64,000 bases of DNA, from positions 1 through 64,000 of the forward strand of contig MTON01000013.1 of assembly GCA_002010665.1 (NCBI GenBank), given 5' to 3'. Position numbers and translations under genes: made by a program. Source of the DNA: Candidatus Aminicenantes bacterium JdFR-78. Its GTDB lineage: Bacteria > Acidobacteriota > Aminicenantia > JdFR-78. This document shows positions 16,961 to 24,531 of this stretch, piece after piece. Within the stretch, counting starts at the first letter, position 1. The number at the start of each line of letters is the position of its first letter. The notes beneath the pieces are model-generated. The model did no database searches, had not been told where the DNA came from, and worked only from the letters and a program-made list of their open reading frames with translations.

Positions 16961-18091
16961 ATAGTTTCTAAGTATATTAGTTATTCTGTCACTCGCTTTC
17001 CCATCCCCGTATGGATTAATTGCTTTAGCCATTTTTTCATATAATGTTTTATTTTCTAATAATCTCATTGTTTCAGAATAAATCTTCTCGCTGTCTGTTC
17101 CAACTAATTTAGCTGTGCCAGCTTCAATCCCTTCTGGTCTCTCTGTCTTGTTCCGCATTACAAGGATAGGTTTCCCAAGAGACGGAGCTTCTTCTTGAAT
17201 TCCCCCTGAATCAGTTAAGATTAAATATGATTTATTCATCAACCATACAAATGAGAAATAATCTAAGGGCTCAATTAAATGAATATTGTCAATATTACTT
17301 AATATTTTTCGAACCGGTTTCTGAACATTAGGATTAAGATGAACAGGATATATAATTTGGATATCATAATTATTTTTTGCAATCTTTTTTAAGCCCAAAC
17401 ATATATTTTCTAACTCTTTTCCAAAACTTTCTCTTCTATGTCCCGTAACAAGAATTATTTTTCGATTATCAAATGAAATTCTATAATTACTACAAAATTT
17501 TTGTTCAAGCATTTTTTGAATTTCCTTATTTTTCTGCTTCTCCACAACCATTAAAAGAGCATCAATTACTGTATTTCCTGTAATAAAAATTTTATTTTCA
17601 TCCACTCCTTCTTTAAGTAAATTTTCTTTTGCCCTTTTCGTTGGAGCAAAATAAAGATCTGCTAAACAATCGGTTAATCTTCTATTCATTTCTTCAGGAA
17701 AAGGATTAAACTTATCCTTTGTCCTTAATCCTGCTTCCACATGTCCAATTTTTATCTTTAAATAATAGCCCGCAAGACTGGCTAAAAAAGTTGTTGTAGT
17801 ATCACCCTGAACTAAGATAATATTCGGTTTTTCTTTCTTTAGCACTCTTTCCAATTTTCTTAATCCTTCCACTGTAATATCAAATAAACTTTGGTTATCT
17901 TTCATAATATTCAAGTCATAATCAGGCTCTATTTCAAATATATTTAAAACCTGATCCAGCATTTCCCGATGTTGAGCTGTTACACATACTATAGTGCTTA
18001 GCTCATTACTTATAGTTTTTAATTTTAAGATAATTGGTGCTAATTTAATCGCCTCTGGTCTCGTTCCAAAAATCACTATTACTTTATGCAT
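16946..18091 (-). CDS. wecB: UDP-N-acetylglucosamine 2-epimerase (non-hydrolysing)
   Basis: A 381-residue enzyme that interconverts UDP-GlcNAc and UDP-ManNAc in the cytoplasm, a precursor step for surface glycans. Motifs are IFGTRPEAIKLAP (N-terminus), VQGDTTTTFLA, HVEAGLR, GHRRESFG and TDSGGIQEE, all in the usual order. The extreme C-terminus (LAHN) is encoded by heptamer repeat words, so the original end of the protein may have been replaced. There is no clear SD. Confidence 0.95.
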   Translation of the reverse strand: MHKVIVIFGTRPEAIKLAPIILKLKTISNELSTIVCVTAQHREMLDQVLNIFEIEPDYDLNIMKDNQSLFDITVEGLRKLERVLKKEKPNIILVQGDTTTTFLASLAGYYLKIKIGHVEAGLRTKDKFNPFPEEMNRRLTDCLADLYFAPTKRAKENLLKEGVDENKIFITGNTVIDALLMVVEKQKNKEIQKMLEQKFCSNYRISFDNRKIILVTGHRRESFGKELENICLGLKKIAKNNYDIQIIYPVHLNPNVQKPVRKILSNIDNIHLIEPLDYFSFVWLMNKSYLILTDSGGIQEEAPSLGKPILVMRNKTERPEGIEAGTAKLVGTDSEKIYSETMRLLENKTLYEKMAKAINPYGDGKASDRITNILRNYLAHN

Positions 18092-18140
18092 TGTTATTAG
18101 TTATTTGTTATTCATTATTGGTTATTTGTTGTTTTCTTTT
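18085..18140. repeat. Heptamer tandem repeat tract, GTTATTN type
   Basis: Units GTTATTA, GTTATTT, GTTATTC, ATTATTG, GTTATTT, GTTGTTT lie between wecB and the 3' end of a broken four-helix-bundle gene. The last codons of that gene are also repeat words. Confidence 0.78.
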
Positions 18141-18497
18141 GGAAAGATATTTAATATAGCCATTCAAAAGAGCAAGTCCTATAATTAATTTAATACTCTC
18201 CTCGTATTCTTCTTCTCTTATAAAACCTTCATCTAAAGAACAAATTATTTGGTCTTTTACTCATATAAAGAGCCTCGTGAATGTCGACAAAATTGGATAT
18301 TTTCCTGATAATGGTATCGGCCAAATCCTTCAGCAATATTATGAGTTATGGATCTTGCTGCTCTAAGCATATCATTTATCAACCGAAATTTTTTCTTCGG
18401 CAGGATATTTCGAAATTAATTTTGTTATATATCGCCTTACATCCCGACATGCTCTCCAACAGTCTAGTTCTTCAAAACTTTTAAAACTCTCTTTCAT
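18108..18497 (-). pseudogene. Four-helix-bundle gene with two frameshifts
   Basis: Read with two corrections, this encodes a ~129-residue member of the four-helix-bundle family. It starts MKESFKSFEELDCWRACRDV, keeps the core RSITHNIAEGFGRYHYQEN, and ends with a NGYIKYLSK helix. One extra A in a run of six A (complement near 18390-18396) breaks the frame after the first ~35 codons. One missing G near 18262 breaks it again after SLYE. The two shifts cancel (390 nt in all). It is either a real pseudogene or carries homopolymer sequence errors. A weak SD (AAAGG) precedes the ATG. Confidence 0.85.
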
Positions 18498-18525
18498 CCT
18501 TTATCCTTTACACCTTAATTTTAAA

Positions 18526-18558
18526 ACACACTAATAACAATTAACCAATAACAAATAA
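18526..18558. repeat. Heptamer tandem repeat tract, CAATAAC type
   Basis: Units CTAATAA, CAATTAA, CCAATAA, CAAATAA, CTATTTT stand between the broken four-helix-bundle gene and the 3' end of the next epimerase gene. Confidence 0.72.
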
Positions 18559-19596
18559 CTATTTTGGAAGAAAATCGCGGACTGCTGAAGAAATTCCTGG
18601 ACCAAATTCCGCGCATGCATCGATTTTATTCCAATTATCTTTAAACCATTTAATAGTTCTTCTTATTCCCTCCTTAAATTCCATTTTAGGTTCATAACCG
18701 ATTAATTTTTTCGCTTTTTCTATAGAGGCTAAGAGTCTTGTTTTCGTATCCCACTTCCGTCTTGCCACAAATTTAATACCTGCTTTATTTCCTGTAAGTT
18801 TATTAATTAAATTAGCCAAATCTATAATTCTAATCTCTTTACTTGAAGCTAAATTCATTGCCTCTCCAATAGCGGATTCATAATATCCAGCTCGTAATAA
18901 TCCATCTACTAAATCACCTACATATGTGAAATCCCTCGTTTCTTCACCTGTCCCAGTTATAGGAAGCGGTAACCCTTTCATTGCCCAATAAATAAAATTT
19001 GGTATAACATTCCTATATTGTCCTGGAACTTCTCCGGGTCCATAAGAATTAAAAAATCTTGTTTTTACAATTTTTAAACCATAATGATGCCAGAAGAAAT
19101 TACAGTAAAGCTCACCAAGCATTTTAGTAATTTGATAAGGAGTACTTAAATCCATAGACATGAATTCTTCTTTTAAAGGTAAAGGCGCCTGACTTCCGTA
19201 GATAGAGCAACCAGAAGAAGCATATATAAATTTTTTAACTTTACAAAAATTAGAATATTCAAGGACTTTCAAAGTCCCAAGTCCATTTACCATAATATCT
19301 TTTTCAGGATAATCAATTGAATTTTGATTTGCAAAAAACGCTGCAAGATGAAATACAATCTCAGGCCTTTCCTGAAAAACTCTCTTTAAAGCAATATCAT
19401 CTATTATACTTCCTTTAACAAACATCACATTTGGAGCAGAAAAAATATTCCATTCATAACCAGATGAAAGGTCATCAAAGACAATAACAAGTTTTGCTCT
19501 CAGCTCTGATAATGCCCTGGTTAAATTACTGCCTATTGCTCCAGCTCCACCTGTAACCAAAATTATCTTATCTTTATAATATTCTTTGTAATCCAT
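18559..19596 (-). CDS. NAD-dependent epimerase/dehydratase (SDR family)
   Basis: A ~345-residue extended SDR enzyme acting on a nucleotide sugar. It has the Rossmann motif VTGGAGAIGSNL near its start, a YASSGCSIYG segment, and the catalytic STPYQITKMLGE (Y-x3-K) pair. The family includes UDP-glucose 4-epimerase and UDP-glucuronate decarboxylase; the exact reaction is not clear. An upstream ATG at 19608 exists, but GGAGG lies after it and five bases before the ATG at 19596, which is therefore preferred. It follows the GT4 gene with almost no gap, so both are probably one operon. Confidence 0.85.
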   Translation of the reverse strand: MDYKEYYKDKIILVTGGAGAIGSNLTRALSELRAKLVIVFDDLSSGYEWNIFSAPNVMFVKGSIIDDIALKRVFQERPEIVFHLAAFFANQNSIDYPEKDIMVNGLGTLKVLEYSNFCKVKKFIYASSGCSIYGSQAPLPLKEEFMSMDLSTPYQITKMLGELYCNFFWHHYGLKIVKTRFFNSYGPGEVPGQYRNVIPNFIYWAMKGLPLPITGTGEETRDFTYVGDLVDGLLRAGYYESAIGEAMNLASSKEIRIIDLANLINKLTGNKAGIKFVARRKWDTKTRLLASIEKAKKLIGYEPKMEFKEGIRRTIKWFKDNWNKIDACAEFGPGISSAVRDFLPK

Positions 19597-19608
19597 AATA
19601 GCCTCCAT

Positions 19609-20826
19609 TTAAAGATTTGAAAGAAGGGCTAAATACTTCTGAACGCATTTCCTTCTATCAAAGTGCTTTTCTGCATATCTCCTTCCCTTCTTTCCCATAT
19701 TTTCAGCTAAATTTCTCTCTTTATAAATCTTTAGAATTGCTTCAGATAATTCATCAAGATCACCGGGGTTAATAAAGAATCCGCATTCTGCTTCCTCAAT
19801 GATTCTTTTCGCATCACTTGCTGGATTTGCAATACAAATCACAGGTCTTCCTACAGCCATAATACATTGAAGTTTACCTGGAACAACAGGAGTTTTTAAA
19901 TTTTTATTTAATGTCACAAGACAGATGTCCGATGCTTGAAGCATTTCCTTATACAAATTAGGTGATTGGTGGGATAATAATCTAACATTTGTTAATTTTT
20001 TCTCTACCACAAACCTTTCAATGACTGGACGTGCTATCCCATCTCCTGCAAAGACAAATATAATATTAGAATAATTACGAAGTTTCTCTGCAATTTCTAT
20101 AATCTCTTCTAATCCCTGTGCAAAACCCATTGTCCCTGCAAAGGAAACAATGAAAGCATTGTCTAAATGGTTAATCTTGCGCCACCCATTTAACTTTTCA
20201 CCAGGCTTTAAGATATCGAGATCTATCCAGTTCTCAACTACATGGACCTTCTGTGATGGTGCTCCTCTTTTTACCAGAAAATTCCTATTTCCTTCTGAAT
20301 GAACAATTATAGCATGAACTTTTTTATAAATATATAACTCCATCCATTCAGCAAGTCTAATAAGAAATCTATTTCTTAAAAGTCTAAGGTCAATCACAGT
20401 TTGTGGATATATATCCTGTACATTCACTATTACTTTTCCTCTCCAGATTTTACTAAAAATATATCCTGAAAGCGCCAGAGGTAGAGGAGGAGAATAAACA
20501 ATAATAAAGTCATATTTTCCCAAAAATATACCACTCACAAGAAAACTAAAAGAGGTCCACAAATGATCTAAAGCCCTTGCTAGTGGAATGTGTTTTGGAG
20601 CAGGAAGACTTTTAATTCGATAAATTTTAATTCCATTTTTGCTTTCTTTATTAAAGAAAATTCCTTTTCTTTGTTTTACCCCAGAAGCTAAATATCGTTC
20701 AGGTATTCTTGTAAGGACTGATACACTATAACCTTGATTTTGTAAATCTTCAGCAAGCTCGGAAAAAAGTCTAGCAGCAGAGTTCAATACTGGGGGAAAA
20801 TCCTGGACTAATAAAAGAACTTTCAT
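19609..20826 (-). CDS. Glycosyltransferase family 4 (WbuB-like)
   Basis: A 405-residue GT-B enzyme. It begins with MKVLLLVQDFPPVLNSAARL, like WbuB-type GT4 enzymes. It has SFAGTMGFAQGLEEIIEIA at the start of the second domain and a donor-site region ending LKTPVVPGKLQCIMAVGRPV. It would add a sugar from a nucleotide donor to the lipid-linked glycan in the cytoplasm. The linked epimerase gene downstream may supply its donor. Donor and acceptor cannot be told from sequence. Confidence 0.85.
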   Translation of the reverse strand: MKVLLLVQDFPPVLNSAARLFSELAEDLQNQGYSVSVLTRIPERYLASGVKQRKGIFFNKESKNGIKIYRIKSLPAPKHIPLARALDHLWTSFSFLVSGIFLGKYDFIIVYSPPLPLALSGYIFSKIWRGKVIVNVQDIYPQTVIDLRLLRNRFLIRLAEWMELYIYKKVHAIIVHSEGNRNFLVKRGAPSQKVHVVENWIDLDILKPGEKLNGWRKINHLDNAFIVSFAGTMGFAQGLEEIIEIAEKLRNYSNIIFVFAGDGIARPVIERFVVEKKLTNVRLLSHQSPNLYKEMLQASDICLVTLNKNLKTPVVPGKLQCIMAVGRPVICIANPASDAKRIIEEAECGFFINPGDLDELSEAILKIYKERNLAENMGKKGRRYAEKHFDRRKCVQKYLALLSNL

Positions 20827-20880
20827 TACTGGTTTATGTGTGAATGAGTGAATGGGCAGATGAGTGGTTAAAAATATTAT
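20827..20880. repeat. Octamer tandem repeat tract, GAGTGAAT type
   Basis: Units GTGTGAAT, GAGTGAAT, GGGCAGAT, GAGTGGTT lie upstream of the GT4 start and end at the broken four-helix-bundle gene at 20881. Confidence 0.6.
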
Positions 20881-21241
20881 TTACTTTTTGCTTTTCAGGT
20901 ATTTAATAAAGTTTATCAATCTTTTTCTGATAGTTTCTATGTCCTCAAAAAGTTTAGCATTCTGAAAAAATCCTAATTTTCTCGCTATAATGCATTGAGT
21001 TTCCAATTCTGAAAAGGAACCAAGCGCTACATAAAGAAATCTTAAAAATTCCTTATTACTTAGCCTTGCAGCTCCTTCCGCGATGTTTGAAGGAATTGAA
21101 ACGGCCGTCCTCTTCATCTCAAACCCTAGACCATACTTTTCCTCTTTTGGAAATTCTTCTACAATATCATATACATTTTTAACAAGCTCAATACTTTCTT
21201 TCCATATGTTTAAATATGTTTAAATCCTTATGTGTTTTCAT
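20881..21241 (-). pseudogene. Four-helix-bundle gene broken by a 10-bp tandem duplication
   Basis: The original gene starts at 21241 (MKTHKDLNI). A 10-bp direct duplication (two copies of TATGTTTAAA at 21205-21214 and 21215-21224) shifts the frame after nine codons. Removing one copy gives a continuous ~116-residue four-helix-bundle protein: WKESIELVKNVYDIVEE, then MKRTAVSIPSNIAEGAARL, then the YVALGSFSELETQ helix. A downstream ATG at 21117 could still yield 78 residues lacking the first helix, but that product would probably not fold normally. Repeats flank both sides. Confidence 0.88.
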
Positions 21242-21247
21242 TTCCCT

Positions 21248-21290
21248 TTATGCCTCATCCACTCATATACTCATTTACTCTTACACTTCT
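21248..21290. repeat. Octamer repeat tract, ACTCATNN type
   Basis: Units CCTCATCC, ACTCATAT, ACTCATTT, ACTCTTAC. They extend into the last codons of the bi-domain dehydrogenase gene (which ends at 21255), so the C-terminal VNEYMSG is partly repeat-encoded. Confidence 0.6.
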
Positions 21291-23540
21291 GCATTCTTTT
21301 AAACTTTTTTCAATCGCAAACGTTGTTAATGTAGTATAAACATATTCTTCAAAAGAAACTGGATTTTTTTCTTTTTTAATTGCTGACATTAAAACTTCCA
21401 TTTCTTTTCTATGACCTCTATCTATTCCAAACCAGTTTTTAATTTTTTTCTTCTCGCCTTTATAGATAAACTCAGCTTTTCTAAAATTATCAATCACTCC
21501 TACTGCACCTCCACCAAATATTTCTACTCTTTCCCTTGTATATCTTTTATCTCCTGACGCAATGTAGAGAATTGAGCCAATTGCACCATTTTGCATTTTT
21601 AATATTATAGACACATTATCACTTTCTTTATAAGCTCTTGATTCAAGATTTTGAGCAAATACTTCCACTGGCAAGGAATCTGTAAAATATTGAATTAAAT
21701 CAATAAAGTGACATACTTCTCCAATTATTCTTCCTCCTCCATTTTCTGGGTCGTGAACCCAATGCTCTGGTGGAACATAACCCGCATTTATAGTTATATG
21801 AATCGAAAGCGGTTCTTGAATTTGCCTAAATTTCTCTCTAAGCCAGACTGAGAAAGGAGAAAACCTTCTATTAAATCCCACCATTAAAATTGGTGAATAG
21901 TTATTGGTTATTTGTGATTGGTAATTGGAAATGATTTCTTTAAGTTGTTCTATATTAATGCATAAAGGTTTTTCGACAAAGATATTTTTGTTTGCTTTTA
22001 GTGTCTCTATAATAAAATAAGCGTGAGAGTCATGTCTTGTCATTATAAAGATAAGATTTATTTCTTTATCATTTAAAATTTCTTTATAATTAGTTGTAAA
22101 ATATTTGAAACCAAATTTTTTAGCAACATGTTGTGCTTTATATCCTGTAGCTGTTGCAACTCCTTTTAATCTTACATTTTCCATTTTCTTTAGAATCGGA
22201 AGAATTGTTCCAGTAGCAAAAACGCCAGCACCAATCACTCCAACCGTAACAACATCAGTCTTCATTCTAAGTGTTAGAGGTTCTTTGACTTTCTTTTCTA
22301 CCTTAATCTCATATTTTCTAACATTAATCCAATCACTAACACTAATGCTATCATCTAACACTTCCTTAGAAGGGTATTGAATTATTACTCCAAGAAAGGA
22401 TTCTTTTCCTTTTAAAATCATTTCATAGGCTTTTAAAGCATCATCTATTTTGAATCGATGTGTTATTAATTTTTTTACATTAACATTTCCTTTTGCAATT
22501 TGATGCAAGAATTCTTCCATATTTCTTTTTGCAGTCCATCTTGCATAGGCATAGGGATAATCAATGTTTTTTTCTGTATAAAGTGGGTCAAAAATTCCGG
22601 GCCCCCATGCTCTTGATACACAAAGCTCAAGTTCTTTCTCAAAGAATATTTTTCTCGGAATTTCAAGACCTACAAGACCGCTTGCTATTATCTTTCCTCT
22701 TTCCCTTGCGACCTCTGCGGAGATTTCCAGAGGCTCATTACTTTTTGTCGCTGCCATTATAATCACAGAATCAAAGCCTTGAGGCGCAAATTCTCTCGCA
22801 GAATTTATAACATCAACTTCTCTTGAAACTACACCTCCTCCTGCACCATTCTCAATCGCCATTTTTACCCTCTCTTCAGAAATATCTATTCCAAAAACAT
22901 GACATCCATTAGCCTTTAAAAGTTGAACAGTAATCTGTCCTAAAAGACCCAGACCTATAACAGCAACTCTGTCACCAAGAGAAGGATTTGCAAGTCTCAC
23001 TGCTTGAAGAGCAATACCTCCAAGAGCAGCAAACGCTCCCTCCTCGAAACTAATATAGTCATTAGTTAATCGGCTGTTGATTATTGGTTTATTTTCTCTA
23101 TTAACATGGCGTTTAGGGAGGTGGACGCATAAATTAACTGGAACACACACAATTTCAGCATGGGAAGCATAACTGCTTCCTGCACATGCTATCTTATCAC
23201 CTTTTTTAAAACTTTCCACTCCTTCTCCTACATCCAAGACAATTCCTGCACATGAATACCCCAGAGGAACTGGAATATCGAGTTTTGCCATAACCGCCTT
23301 ATATGTCTCCATAATTCCCTCTGCCTTTAATTTTTTAATAACTTGCTTAACAAGGTCAGGCCTCGCTCTCGCTTTTCCCAGCAAACTTTTCTTAGCTATT
23401 TCAAGCATATATTTTTCAGTTCCTACACTTACTAGAGAAGTCACATTTTGTACCAATACAAAACTTCTCTTTAATGCAGGAGGCGGAATCTCAACTAGCT
23501 GAATCTCACCCGTCTTGTAATTTTGAATTATTTGTTTCAT
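21255..23540 (-). CDS. Bi-domain oxidoreductase: MDR alcohol dehydrogenase fused to Gfo/Idh/MocA
   Basis: A 761-residue fusion. Residues 1-~390 are a medium-chain dehydrogenase with AVIGLGLLGQITVQLLKANG as the dinucleotide-binding turn. Residues ~420-760 are a Gfo/Idh/MocA oxidoreductase with VGVIGAGVFATGTILPIL, the FVEKPLCI motif, GFNRRFSP and GGGRIIGEVCHFIDLI. Such fusions occur in polysaccharide loci and are thought to oxidise nucleotide sugars or sugar intermediates; the substrate is unknown. Two loops are encoded by heptamer repeat words (near 21895-21930 and 23055-23105). Two decayed copies of its 5' end lie upstream. Confidence 0.85.
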   Translation of the reverse strand: MKQIIQNYKTGEIQLVEIPPPALKRSFVLVQNVTSLVSVGTEKYMLEIAKKSLLGKARARPDLVKQVIKKLKAEGIMETYKAVMAKLDIPVPLGYSCAGIVLDVGEGVESFKKGDKIACAGSSYASHAEIVCVPVNLCVHLPKRHVNRENKPIINSRLTNDYISFEEGAFAALGGIALQAVRLANPSLGDRVAVIGLGLLGQITVQLLKANGCHVFGIDISEERVKMAIENGAGGGVVSREVDVINSAREFAPQGFDSVIIMAATKSNEPLEISAEVARERGKIIASGLVGLEIPRKIFFEKELELCVSRAWGPGIFDPLYTEKNIDYPYAYARWTAKRNMEEFLHQIAKGNVNVKKLITHRFKIDDALKAYEMILKGKESFLGVIIQYPSKEVLDDSISVSDWINVRKYEIKVEKKVKEPLTLRMKTDVVTVGVIGAGVFATGTILPILKKMENVRLKGVATATGYKAQHVAKKFGFKYFTTNYKEILNDKEINLIFIMTRHDSHAYFIIETLKANKNIFVEKPLCINIEQLKEIISNYQSQITNNYSPILMVGFNRRFSPFSVWLREKFRQIQEPLSIHITINAGYVPPEHWVHDPENGGGRIIGEVCHFIDLIQYFTDSLPVEVFAQNLESRAYKESDNVSIILKMQNGAIGSILYIASGDKRYTRERVEIFGGGAVGVIDNFRKAEFIYKGEKKKIKNWFGIDRGHRKEMEVLMSAIKKEKNPVSFEEYVYTTLTTFAIEKSLKECRSVRVNEYMSG
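21895..21930. repeat. Heptamer repeat inside the Gfo/Idh domain
   Basis: Words GTTATTG, GTTATTT, GTGATTG, GTAATTG run in a 7-nt period within the reading frame. They encode the hydrophilic loop NYQSQITNNYSP between the EKP-motif helix and GFNRRFSP. Confidence 0.72.
23055..23105. repeat. Heptamer repeat inside the MDR domain
   Basis: On the minus strand CCAATAA, TCAACAG, CCGATTA, ACTAATG, ACTATAT. They encode NKPIINSRLTNDY, an extra loop of about 15-20 residues just before SFEEGAFAALGG, where relatives usually have only a short connection. Confidence 0.65.
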
Positions 23541-23624
23541 CGTTTAATCTCTTACTTTATTTACATTCTAAAATATAAAATTTCTTCTTGATTATCTTTA
23601 TTATGGCTTTCTCTGTCTCCATAT

Positions 23625-23736
23625 TATCAGTAAAGTGCGAATCTGACCAGCACTTACACCGCTGGAGGTAGATCGGCATCAGTATCTCGGTCAGTTGTAG
23701 CTTAACCATTTTGTAATTCTAGATGACCTGTTTCAT
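23625..23736 (-). pseudogene. Decayed 5' end of a bi-domain dehydrogenase paralogue (remnant 1)
   Basis: From an ATG at 23736 the minus strand reads MKQVI, a TAG stop, then NYKMVKLQLTEI. This aligns with MKQIIQNYKTGEIQLVEI at the start of the intact gene just downstream. The stop replaces the glutamine codon CAA. Similarity fades after about 25-35 codons. It is a dead partial copy, about 85-195 bases upstream of the living start. Confidence 0.7.
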
Positions 23737-24289
23737 TGATTCCACCATTCTAAGAAATGATCGCAGATCGTAAAGTACGCAACCTCTATCCCTAATCTTC
23801 TCCTACGCTTGCGCTGCCTCCTGCTTGATTACGAACCTCCACCTAACCCACCAATCAAAGTAATTTCCCGTCGACCGTCTAAAACTCTATACCTAAATGT
23901 ACCAATTATTGAGGGTATTCCCCGTCATGCTTTTCAAGACCAATGTGTTCAAGTGTCAAGTTTATAAGTTACATGTCAAAGCTATTTGCAGCCGAGTCAT
24001 TCTGTAGGAAATCTTCCTGAATGACCGTTAGGTTAGGATTATTCTCAAAATAAAAGTACAAAATCGTAAACAGAAACCATATAGGCAGCTTTAGTAAGAA
24101 TAAATGGTGACAGTGAGTTACCCTCCCTTATTGAGGATATAAAAGTACATTCTTACGACGTGTCGGTAAGTAAAGTCATACTCAATATCCCTATTTGAGC
24201 GTCCTCCAAAAACACGAAAGCTCTTCGTACTCTCTCACGCATATGGACTTTAAGAAGACCACCGGAAATAAAATCAGTTTTGCATCACC
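23737..24289. other. Gene-free stretch with no recognised content
   Basis: No convincing coding sequence, RNA or repeat is seen. Base composition is somewhat richer in GC than the 6-22 kb DNA. It lies between two decayed dehydrogenase fragments, so it is probably the eroded body of the second copy. Confidence 0.4.
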
Positions 24290-24513
24290 TGCCCCGGAGA
24301 CGCTGCCATACGGGCCTTGACAATGACTTTACTTAGGGATCTACTCAGACCAGAGTTTGCTAACCAATTTCTTCTTACCATCCCCAATTTGTACTTCTCT
24401 ATGCCCGAATTGACCAAGAAACCACATTTCGCACAGCCGGGCTTGAGTGCCAAAAGTGGCGTATCGACTACTTCTAACTGCTCCGTCTTGCAGCTTTGTA
24501 GAATCTATTTCAA
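24290..24513 (-). pseudogene. Decayed 5' end of a bi-domain dehydrogenase paralogue (remnant 2)
   Basis: A retained SD (GAGGAGG) precedes TTG AAA TAG at 24513, matching Met-Lys-Gln of the intact gene but with a stop at codon 3. The frame continues ILQSCKTEQLEVVDTPLLAL, then KPGC, and further on LVNSGIEKYKL, matching LVSVGTEKYML in the living gene. Later codons drift (KARMAASPGQ against the KARARPDLVK region) and then reach stops. It is a dead second partial copy. Confidence 0.75.
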
Positions 24514-24531
24514 TATCTTGCCTCCTCAACC

